Shown one piece after another: positions 1 through 4,876 of a DNA stretch of 6,063 bases. The notes beneath the pieces were generated by a model. It had not been told where the DNA came from and ran no database searches. It saw only the letters and a program-made list of their open reading frames with translations. The position numbers and the translations under genes were made by a program. The stretch's first letter is position 1. Each line of letters opens with the position of its first letter. Where the stretch lies: NCBI GenBank assembly GCA_023257755.1, contig JALRBM010000073.1, positions 1 to 6,063 of the forward strand. The letters run 5' to 3'. Source of the DNA: Candidatus Saccharimonadia bacterium (GTDB lineage: Bacteria; Patescibacteriota; Saccharimonadia; Saccharimonadales; Saccharimonadaceae).

Positions 1-327
1 GCCCGCGACGGCGTAGCTGAAGTCCGCGTACAGCTTGGTGTACAGGATGAACTCGTGCCAGCCGATGTCGACCAGGTAGGAGGGCGCGTGGGCGTTCTCC
101 GTGTCCTGACCGCACAGGCGCAGGAACGCGATGGTCTGGTCGAGGATGACCTGGGCCCAGACCTCCCGGTCGTCCGCCTTCAGGGTGCTGGTCGCCTGCA
201 CGAAGTGCGGGGCGTCCATGATGCGCTTGATCAGGCGGGGCCAGAGGGTCGAGTCGAAGTCGTCCAGGACGGCCTTGTTGCCGAGGATCGGGATGACCTC
301 GACCGGTTCGAGCGTTGCGGGTATCAC
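1..327 (-). CDS. N-terminal part of a high-GC, actinobacterial-type protein of unknown function (glycine-rich-domain-like), cut by the left edge
   Basis: The reading frame is open from the GTG at 327-325 to the window edge, giving 109 codons; the C-terminus lies outside. GTG is the first usable start after an in-frame TAG at 372-370, and it has GAGAGG (337-342) nine bases upstream. GC is about 66%, and only 4 of 109 codons end in A or T, unlike every neighbour. From residue 57 the protein reads W-A-Q-V-I-L-D-Q-T-I-A-F-L-R-L-C, then L-V-D-I-G-W-H-E-F-I-L-Y-T (85-97) and Y-A-D-F. From memory, this resembles a family common in Streptomyces and relatives, with a VDxGWHxFILYTxxYAxFC core related to glycine-rich-domain proteins. 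The family's usual Cys after Phe is Ser here. The biochemical role is unknown. I infer acquisition from a high-GC actinobacterium or a chimeric contig end; the adjacent promoter favours a real gene in its present place. Confidence 0.72.
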   Translation of the reverse strand, partial: MIPATLEPVEVIPILGNKAVLDDFDSTLWPRLIKRIMDAPHFVQATSTLKADDREVWAQVILDQTIAFLRLCGQDTENAHAPSYLVDIGWHEFILYTKLYADFSYAVAG

Positions 328-375
328 CTTGGTAGACCTCTCGCTGAAGGGTGTCGGCTTTTGCGCGACCTAATA

Positions 376-405
376 TTTATACTATATACACATAATATAT
401 GTCAA
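376..405 (-). promoter_or_regulatory. Sigma70-type promoter for the high-GC gene
   Basis: On the minus strand TTGACA (405-400) and TATAAA (381-376) are separated by 18 bases. The predicted transcript starts near 369, leaving a leader of about 40 bases with a ribosome binding site before the GTG at 327. The -35 matches the consensus exactly. The element is very AT-rich and sits between the tRNA-Gly terminator and the high-GC gene, so that gene appears to be an independent transcription unit. Confidence 0.7.
390..402. promoter_or_regulatory. Possible operator: short palindrome in the promoter spacer
   Basis: The 13-base sequence is a perfect 5-base inverted repeat (ACATA and TATGT) around a 3-base centre. 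It overlaps the -35 box and the adjoining spacer of the promoter at 376-405, which is where a repressor would block polymerase. In such AT-rich DNA a short palindrome can arise by chance, so this is a weak call. Confidence 0.25.
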
Positions 406-449
406 TACATCCTCTCGTCGATGACACGCCTTCATCTCCCATAGAACAT

Positions 450-480
450 CAAAAAAGACCTTCCAAAACTTGAAAAGTCT
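450..480 (-). terminator. Intrinsic terminator after tRNA-Gly
   Basis: On the minus strand a 9-base-pair stem (480-472 with 464-456, including two G-T pairs) closes a 7-base loop and is followed directly by a run of six T (456-451, the first closing the stem). It lies five bases beyond the tRNA-Gly CCA end and separates that transcript from the promoter at 376-405. On the plus strand the stem lacks a T run, so it should work in one direction only. Confidence 0.85.
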
Positions 481-484
481 CTCT

Positions 485-560
485 TGGTGCGAGTACAGGG
501 ACTCTAACCCTGGACCTCTTCCATGGCAAGGAAGCGCTCTAACAGCTGAGCTACACTCGC
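485..560 (-). tRNA. tRNA-Gly (anticodon GCC) with U19/A56 elbow and A73
   Basis: This is a complete 76-base cloverleaf with encoded CCA. The acceptor stem has 7 pairs with G7-U66 closing it, the D stem is GCTC/GAGC with an 8-base loop, the anticodon stem is CTTCC/GGAAG around TTGCCAT (anticodon GCC, reading GGC and GGU), the variable loop has 5 bases, and the T stem is CAGGG/CCCTG. Three features are odd. Position 19 in the D loop is U where G is nearly universal. Position 56 in the T loop is A instead of C (loop TTAGAGT), so the tertiary elbow pair G19:C56 has become U19:A56 by matched changes. The discriminator is A73, whereas bacterial tRNA-Gly normally has U73. The matched changes and intact stems argue for a functional tRNA. 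It has its own promoter and terminator. Confidence 0.93.
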
Positions 561-574
561 ATGTTTACGAGATG

Positions 575-603
575 ATTATAAAGGAGAAGGGTGGTATTTT
601 CAA
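575..603 (-). promoter_or_regulatory. Promoter of tRNA-Gly
   Basis: On the minus strand TTGAAA (603-598), a 17-base spacer and a perfect TATAAT (580-575) lie upstream of the tRNA-Gly 5' end at 560. The start should be near 568, giving a leader of about seven bases. It has the same layout and the same hexamers as the tRNA-Phe promoter at 1143-1171. Confidence 0.85.
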
Positions 604-973
604 GACTAGATACAATCTCTAAAGAAGACTACACCATAATCGCATATTCAACCGGGCCGGGATTACCAATAAACGAGTTAGGAATATCAATAGCAGCAAT
701 ATCCTAAGCGCTCGGCTTGAAAATTTAACCAAAGAAGGTTTGTTAGTCAAGGAGGATGATCCGGCGAATAAAAGCGCTGCGATTTACAGGCCAACGCAAA
801 AAGCCTTGGATCTTTTACCTACGTTATTTGAACTTATACGCTGGGGTATTCAGTATAATGCCAATGCCGATACAGGTGAACCGATCATGAATCAGCTGAT
901 CAACGACCCGCAACGTCTCCACGCGCGCGTTATGGCCAACTTTAAAGACTGCGTCTCGCAAGACCCGCATTAA
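591..973 (+). pseudogene. Decayed HxlR-family winged-helix transcriptional regulator
   Basis: From about 695 to the TAA at 971-973 the frame encodes the second half of an HxlR-type winged helix: S-N-I-L-S-A-R-L-E-N-L-T-K-E-G-L-L, a wing region ending I-Y-R-P-T, then K-A-L-D-L-L-P-T-L-F-E-L-I-R-W-G and a 35-residue tail. Family members are DNA-binding regulators of about 100-150 residues that dimerise. The N-terminal part, including the first helices, cannot be read in this frame. The expected E-L-G-I-S just before S-N-I-L is present in another frame (675-689), and dropping five bases (690-694, atagc) would join them, so an indel frameshift is likely. No ATG, GTG or TTG occurs in the C-terminal frame before the TTG at 740, and a 77-residue product from there would lack the recognition helix. 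Further upstream I cannot recognise HxlR sequence, so the left limit is approximate. Confidence 0.6.
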
Positions 974-1007
974 ATCTTTATATCGACTAACGAGCTGGGA
1001 GCCTCTC

Positions 1008-1037
1008 AAAGAAAAGAGACCAGCATTCACTGATCTC
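1008..1037 (-). terminator. Intrinsic terminator after tRNA-Phe
   Basis: On the minus strand a perfect stem of 8 base pairs (1037-1030 with 1023-1016, one T-G pair) closes a 6-base loop and is followed by a T-rich tail (1015-1008). It lies seven bases beyond the tRNA-Phe CCA end. No terminator separates the SGNH hydrolase gene from tRNA-Phe, so this one probably ends both the tRNA transcript and the ddl operon transcript. Confidence 0.85.
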
Positions 1038-1044
1038 CTTTCCT

Positions 1045-1120
1045 TGGTGGCTCCTCCCAGACTCGAACTGGGGACACAAGGCTCTTCAGGCCTCTGCTCT
1101 ACCAACTGAGCTAAAGAGCC
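1045..1120 (-). tRNA. tRNA-Phe (anticodon GAA)
   Basis: This is a complete 76-base cloverleaf with encoded CCA. The acceptor stem is GGCTCTT/AGGAGCC, the D stem GCTC/GAGC with loop AGTTGGTA (normal G18 G19), the anticodon loop CTGAAGA (anticodon GAA), the T stem CCCAG/CTGGG with loop TTCGAGT (normal C56), and the discriminator A73. Position 37 is G rather than the usual bacterial A, so positions 36-38 read A-G-A and lack the A36-A37-A38 motif needed by MiaA. It is transcribed from its own promoter and probably also by read-through from the upstream operon, whose last stop codon is 30 bases away. Confidence 0.96.
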
Positions 1121-1142
1121 GCATCGGTTAGTAACTTGAGAT

Positions 1143-1171
1143 ATTATATGCTATTTTTCCACCTCTTTCAA
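1143..1171 (-). promoter_or_regulatory. Promoter of tRNA-Phe, inside the end of the SGNH hydrolase gene
   Basis: On the minus strand TTGAAA (1171-1166), a 17-base spacer and TATAAT (1148-1143) precede the tRNA-Phe 5' end at 1120. The -35 box is also the Leu-Lys codon pair in the last eight residues of the hydrolase, and the stop codon falls in the spacer. Start is expected near 1136, with a leader of about 15 bases. Confidence 0.85.
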
Positions 1172-1843
1172 TAATGATCGCCCCTCGAGTACTTCATCGA
1201 TGCCGGGTTTAAAAGATTTAAACCATAGTTCATAACCCTTGTCATTTGGATGAAAAAAGTCACCCGCCGTTACTTTCCATGAACTTGTTTGTATCAGTTC
1301 GGGAACAAAGTGGGCGCGGATGGCCGACTTTCCCTTTAGCACCTGGTCCAATTTTTCCTGATACGCCTCACGGTTACTGACAAACGGGACATCCGCAATG
1401 ACCGTTTTTTCCAGAGGAAGAGTGGCGATGATAGTGTTTAGATATCGTTCATATTCTTCGGGAGTGAGCCGGCGCGTATCGTTCGCCCCAATCTCGAGCA
1501 ACACAACATCCGCTGCATCAAAGTCTGCGAGCGGCAGCTGGCGCATCGCCACGTCTTCCGCCGTCGCCCCGGAGCGACTATAGTTCTTTATCGCCACATC
1601 TTTACCGCAGCGCGCACGCAAATGGCGAGCAACCCGTCCCACTAGGCCTTTCTCAACCCTGCTCGCTCCAACACCCTGAGAGATTGAGTCGCCCAATACG
1701 ACAAGGCGCAGGGCGTCCTTAGGGGCGCCCGCCGATATCTCCTGTTGCCAGTAGTTCGCATACTGATTCTTGCGAAGAAATACCATACCCGCACGAAATC
1801 CAAGGATCCCGATAATCCCCGCTGCGATCACGAGAAGTGTCAT
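1151..1843 (-). CDS. Membrane-anchored SGNH/GDSL-family hydrolase (esterase/lipase type)
   Basis: The 230-residue protein has an N-terminal hydrophobic segment (about residues 2-23) that should anchor it or act as a signal, then a single SGNH hydrolase domain. Block I is L-G-D-S-I-S-Q-G (nucleophile Ser53), block II gives Gly92 in S-R-S-G-A-T, block III is G-A-N-D (Asn121), and block V is D-F-F-H-P-N (Asp195, His198), so the catalytic set is complete. Family members cleave ester bonds in lipids, acetylated sugars or peptidoglycan O-acetyl groups; the substrate cannot be told from sequence. The start overlaps the slipin stop as TAATG and has no good ribosome binding site, so translation is probably coupled. 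The position after ddl and the slipin suggests an envelope role. Basic residues just after the hydrophobic segment leave its membrane orientation uncertain. Confidence 0.88.
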   Translation of the reverse strand: MTLLVIAAGIIGILGFRAGMVFLRKNQYANYWQQEISAGAPKDALRLVVLGDSISQGVGASRVEKGLVGRVARHLRARCGKDVAIKNYSRSGATAEDVAMRQLPLADFDAADVVLLEIGANDTRRLTPEEYERYLNTIIATLPLEKTVIADVPFVSNREAYQEKLDQVLKGKSAIRAHFVPELIQTSSWKVTAGDFFHPNDKGYELWFKSFKPGIDEVLEGRSLLKEVEK

Positions 1844-2592
1844 TATTTATGAAGAATCTTTCCCACCGCCTCAGTCAGTTCGGCAGGAAGAACAAAGAGC
1901 GTCTTTTGGCTTGGCTCGGCACTGATTTTTTCAAGGGTCTGAAGTGTACGAATATTAATACCGCCGGGAATTTTAGTCAGCATTTCAGCAGCATCCGCCA
2001 CTGCCTGCGCAGCGGCTTTTTCACCTTCTGCCGTAATAATGACTGCTCGTCGTTCACGCTCGGCCTCGGCTTGTTTAGCCATGGCACGTTTCATATCAGC
2101 GGGGAGCTCTATGTTCTGCACCTTTACGTTTTCGACATCGATCCCCCACTGGTCGGTCTGACGGTCGACGATTTCCTTAATCTGCTGGCTAATTTCTTCT
2201 CGCTTTGACAGCAAATCATCAAGATCGACATTGCCCGTCACGTCGCGCAGGGCGGCTTGGGCGAACTGACTGGTCGCATAGATATAGTTTGTAGTCTCAA
2301 GCACCGCCTTAGGCGCGTCAATCACCCGGAAGTAAACCACGGCATCCACGCCGACCGTCACGTTATCTTTGGTAATCACCTCTTGCTTTGGCACGTCGAT
2401 CGGCGTCGAACGAATATCAACCCGGATAAGACGCTGAAAAATCGGAATGACGATCCGGAGTCCCGGCGTTCGGATGCCCGTAAACCGTCCGAGCGTTAAT
2501 ACGACGCCTCGCTCGTACTGGTTGATGATTTTGATTCCCGAGAGCACGAAAAGTGCCACTACGATCAGTAGAAAAATTGTAAATCCGTCCAT
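1843..2592 (-). CDS. Slipin: stomatin/prohibitin-type SPFH membrane protein
   Basis: The 249-residue protein matches slipins in length. It has a hydrophobic membrane segment (about residues 4-20), the I-I-N-Q-Y-E-R-G-V-V-L entry to the SPFH domain (about 22-185) with P-G-L-R-I-V-I-P and V-D-I-R-S-T-P-I-D-V-P, the conserved A-A-L-R-D-V-T-G, and a charged Ala/Glu-rich coiled coil (about 165-205). Such proteins oligomerise into membrane microdomain scaffolds and often affect membrane proteases. The ATG at 2592 was chosen over an in-frame ATG at 2688 because the segment starting at D-G-F is where family members begin, GGAGG (2597-2601) lies four bases upstream, and the longer form would overlap ddl by 97 bases. 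No NfeD-type partner, the usual neighbour of slipin genes, is seen here. It is the second gene of the ddl operon. Confidence 0.92.
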   Translation of the reverse strand: MDGFTIFLLIVVALFVLSGIKIINQYERGVVLTLGRFTGIRTPGLRIVIPIFQRLIRVDIRSTPIDVPKQEVITKDNVTVGVDAVVYFRVIDAPKAVLETTNYIYATSQFAQAALRDVTGNVDLDDLLSKREEISQQIKEIVDRQTDQWGIDVENVKVQNIELPADMKRAMAKQAEAERERRAVIITAEGEKAAAQAVADAAEMLTKIPGGINIRTLQTLEKISAEPSQKTLFVLPAELTEAVGKILHK

Positions 2593-3644
2593 TATTCCTC
2601 CGTTTCTTCTGTCTCTAGTGTACGCCCTAATCCCAAGAAAATTAAGCGTTCGATAAGTTTTGAATAAGGCAGGCCGGCTTCGCGCCATAGTTTTGGATAA
2701 ACGCTAAGGTTCGTAAACCCCGGGATAGTGTTAAGTTCATTAACGTAAATCGTAGCATCATCCACCAAGAAAAAGTCAACCCGGGCAAGCCCCTTGCAGC
2801 CCAAGGCGGCGTAAACTTTGCCTGCGATGGCACGAACTTTCTCCGTTACATCATCCGGAAGGTTTGCAGGAATCATAAATTCAGCAGTACTCGTTGAGGC
2901 ATACTTTGCCTCGTAGTCATAAAAGCCCTCTGGCGTTTTTACTTCACACACACCGCTGGTTTCATGAGTCGGTGGATTGCCCAGGACGGACACCTCGAGT
3001 TCCCGTCCCGAGACGCCTCGTTCGATCAGCGCCACATCATCGTATTTATGCGCAGCAGTCAGCGCCCTTTCCAGCTCGTCTTCGCTGTAGACTTTTGTCA
3101 CCCCAAATGAACTACCTGCCCGCGAGGGCTTAACAAACATTGGGCTTCCGAGCTTCATGCTGAGATGATTAAAATCAGGGTTTGTATCACCTGCACGATG
3201 GGAAACGAAAGGCACCACTTTTATCCCATTCGCCGTTAGGATTTCTTTGGTTGCTACCTTGTCCATGACAATACTGCTCGCCGTCATATCACAGCCGACC
3301 ACTGGAATGTGAAGCAGTTGTGCCAAACCCTGAACGCTCCCATCTTCTCCATTTTTGCCATGAAGAATGGGGAAAATAACATCTGGTTTGATGATCCGAC
3401 TGCTGGGAAACGTGACAAAACTTCCCGATCCAAGTACCGGCGCAAGCTGCGGTGCACCATGCGGCGATACGTCATCTTCCAGCTTATCAAGCAGCCACCA
3501 CTTTCCCTGACGGTCGATATATCCTAAAACAAGATCAAACTTTGCGTTGTCGATAGCGGCATAAACATTCCGCGCAGAAGAGATCGAGACATCATGCTCG
3601 GGGGATTCGCCGCCAAATAGTAGTAGTACGGTCGGTCGGTCCAT
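2592..3644 (-). CDS. ddl: D-alanine--D-alanine ligase
   Basis: This 350-residue cytosolic ATP-grasp enzyme joins two D-Ala to make the dipeptide used by MurF in peptidoglycan precursor synthesis. Visible motifs are G-G-E-S-P-E-H-D-V-S (11-20; Glu16 binds the first D-Ala), H-G-K-N-G-E-D-G-S-V-Q-G (95-106), M-D-K-V-A-T-K (127-133), V-K-P-S-R-A-G-S-S-F-G-V (171-182; Lys172 contacts ATP), Y-D-Y-E-A-K-Y (242-248), R-V-D-F-F-L (288-293) and V-N-E-L-N-T-I-P-G-F (301-310). Asp290, Glu303 and Asn305 would bind magnesium. Tyr248 in the omega loop is the residue typical of D-Ala-D-Ala rather than D-Ala-D-lactate ligases. The tail is acidic. The ATG at 3644 has no ribosome binding site and lies ten bases past a TACAAT box, suggesting a nearly leaderless mRNA. 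It is first in the operon with slipin and SGNH hydrolase. Confidence 0.97.
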   Translation of the reverse strand: MDRPTVLLLFGGESPEHDVSISSARNVYAAIDNAKFDLVLGYIDRQGKWWLLDKLEDDVSPHGAPQLAPVLGSGSFVTFPSSRIIKPDVIFPILHGKNGEDGSVQGLAQLLHIPVVGCDMTASSIVMDKVATKEILTANGIKVVPFVSHRAGDTNPDFNHLSMKLGSPMFVKPSRAGSSFGVTKVYSEDELERALTAAHKYDDVALIERGVSGRELEVSVLGNPPTHETSGVCEVKTPEGFYDYEAKYASTSTAEFMIPANLPDDVTEKVRAIAGKVYAALGCKGLARVDFFLVDDATIYVNELNTIPGFTNLSVYPKLWREAGLPYSKLIERLIFLGLGRTLETEETEE

Positions 3645-3654
3645 TTGTGTTTTT

Positions 3655-3660
3655 ATTGTA
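3655..3660 (-). promoter_or_regulatory. -10 box of the ddl-slipin-SGNH operon promoter
   Basis: On the minus strand TACAAT ends ten bases before the ddl ATG. A start six or seven bases downstream would leave a leader of about four bases, consistent with the missing ribosome binding site. The hexamer 17 bases upstream (3683-3678, TAGTCT) is a poor -35 and overlaps the opposing rarA -10 box. Confidence 0.6.
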
Positions 3661-3681
3661 GCATGTCCTGATAAGGCAGAC

Positions 3682-3687
3682 TATAAT
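3682..3687 (+). promoter_or_regulatory. -10 box of the rarA promoter (leaderless transcript expected)
   Basis: A perfect TATAAT lies seven bases before the ATG at 3695, so the normal start distance puts the 5' end of the mRNA at or next to that ATG. There is no ribosome binding site. The -35 region is weak: TAGCAT at 17-base spacing, or TTGTAG (3656-3661) at 20. Confidence 0.65.
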
Positions 3688-3694
3688 TAAAGTG

Positions 3695-4876
3695 ATGGAG
3701 AGAATTCCGCTGGCCGAACGTATGCGGCCGCAAACACTTGATGAGGTCATTGGACAATCCCACCTATTAGACCAAGGTGAGATTCTTCGTCAGATCGTGC
3801 GCAAAAAGGAACCGGTCAGTTTGATCCTGTGGGGTCCGCCAGGAAGCGGCAAAACGACGCTCGCGCGTATTATCGCCAAGGAGGTAAGCGCTGAGTTCGT
3901 CGAACTTTCCGCCGTTACCAGCGGCAAGAAGGATGTCGAGAGAGTTGTCGAACATGCCCGCCAAAATTGGAACCTCAAACTCCGCACCATCCTGTTCGTC
4001 GACGAAATCCACCGTTTTAACAAGGCCCAACAGGATGCGTTTTTACCTCATGTCGAATCCGGCTTGATCACCCTGATCGGCGCCACGACCGAGAACCCCA
4101 GCTTTGAGGTCATTAGTCCGCTGTTAAGCCGCAGCCGCGTGCTCGTGTTACAGCCGTTAGCAAAAGAAGAAATCATTTCGATATTGCAACGGGCCTTAAA
4201 AGATTTAAAGAAGACTAAACAAGCCACGCCAAAAGCGCTTGACTATATCGCCGAACTCTCCGGCGGCGACGCCCGCATTGCTCTCGGCAACCTAGAGCTT
4301 GCGCTCTCGATGGGCGAAAAGCTGACACCCGATATTGTCAGGGTCGCCGCAGGGAAACGCGTTCCAGGGTATGACAAGAAGGGTGAAATGCACTATAACG
4401 TGATTAGCGCCTTTATCAAAAGCATGCGCGGCAGTAATGTCGACGCCACCCTGTATTATCTGGCGCGTATGATCGATGCCGGCGAAGACCCGAAATTTAT
4501 TGCCAGACGCATGATTATTTTCGCAAGCGAGGATATCGGCCTTGCTGGCAATGGCGCCCTCCAGCTGGCGCTCAATGCCTTCCAGGCAGTCGAGCGGGTT
4601 GGCATGCCCGAAAGCAATTATATTCTATTCCATGTTGCCACCGCACTTGCCAAAAGCAAAAAATCGCGCGCGACTTCAGATGCAATGTACCAAGCAACCG
4701 CCCTCGCCAAACAGTTTCCCGACAGTCCGGTTCCGCTCCACCTTCGCAATGCACCGACAAGACTCATGAAAGACCTGGGATATGGCAAAGATTATAAGCG
4801 GGAAGCGGATTTTAAACACAACAAAGGCTTCCTTCCAGATGATCTGGGGACCGTTCAGATCTTTAAAGACGAATGA
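3695..4876 (+). CDS. rarA: RarA/MgsA-type AAA+ ATPase (replication-associated recombination protein A)
   Basis: The 393-residue protein (ATG start) belongs to the RarA/Mgs1/WRNIP1 clamp-loader-like AAA+ family, which acts at stalled or gapped replication forks. The start P-L-A-E-R-M-R-P is typical. Walker A is G-P-P-G-S-G-K-T (47-54), Walker B I-L-F-V-D-E-I-H (99-106) followed by R-F-N-K-A-Q-Q-D, sensor 1 G-A-T-T-E-N-P-S-F (129-137), the Arg finger region S-P-L-L-S-R-S-R (141-148), and sensor 2 S-G-G-D-A-R (189-194). The C-terminal tetramerisation region carries D-K-K-G-E-M-H-Y-N-V-I-S-A-F-I-K-S-M-R-G-S, A-S-E-D-I-G-L-A and the Y-K-R-E..G-F-L-P-D ending. Length is slightly short for the family (about 420-450). 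A GTG one codon upstream (3692) is possible, but the promoter spacing favours 3695. It is divergent from ddl and its end overlaps the GH13 gene by 14 bases. Confidence 0.96.
   Translation: MERIPLAERMRPQTLDEVIGQSHLLDQGEILRQIVRKKEPVSLILWGPPGSGKTTLARIIAKEVSAEFVELSAVTSGKKDVERVVEHARQNWNLKLRTILFVDEIHRFNKAQQDAFLPHVESGLITLIGATTENPSFEVISPLLSRSRVLVLQPLAKEEIISILQRALKDLKKTKQATPKALDYIAELSGGDARIALGNLELALSMGEKLTPDIVRVAAGKRVPGYDKKGEMHYNVISAFIKSMRGSNVDATLYYLARMIDAGEDPKFIARRMIIFASEDIGLAGNGALQLALNAFQAVERVGMPESNYILFHVATALAKSKKSRATSDAMYQATALAKQFPDSPVPLHLRNAPTRLMKDLGYGKDYKREADFKHNKGFLPDDLGTVQIFKDE

Noticed and set aside
55..444. Plus-strand ORF of 129 codons over the high-GC gene
   Set aside because: It is the antisense frame of the minus-strand gene, kept open by high GC. 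Its product shows no family resemblance and runs on into the promoter and spacer DNA.
591..707. Small plus-strand ORF of 38 codons (GTG at 591) with AAGGAG just upstream
   Set aside because: The ribosome-binding-like bases are also part of the tRNA-Gly promoter spacer. Its last residues (E-L-G-I-S) fit as the frameshifted upstream part of the HxlR pseudogene, so I do not call a separate gene.
740..973. Intact 77-residue protein from a TTG start
   Set aside because: It would begin in the middle of the winged helix and lack the recognition helix. A truncated regulator remnant explains it better.
1837..2208. Plus-strand ORF of 123 codons opposite the slipin gene
   Set aside because: It is a shadow of the well-supported slipin frame, with no promoter or ribosome binding site of its own.
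2593..2688. Longer N-terminus for the slipin (ATG at 2688)
   Set aside because: The extra 32 residues are the shifted C-terminal codons of ddl, have no slipin resemblance, and the downstream ATG at 2592 has GGAGG.
3692..3694. GTG as the rarA start
   Set aside because: It adds one residue only. The promoter spacing puts the transcript start at or next to the ATG at 3695, which also matches typical RarA N-termini.
4835..4847. Perfect 5-base-pair hairpin near the end of rarA as a terminator
   Set aside because: The stem is short, lies inside the coding sequence, and has no T run on either strand.
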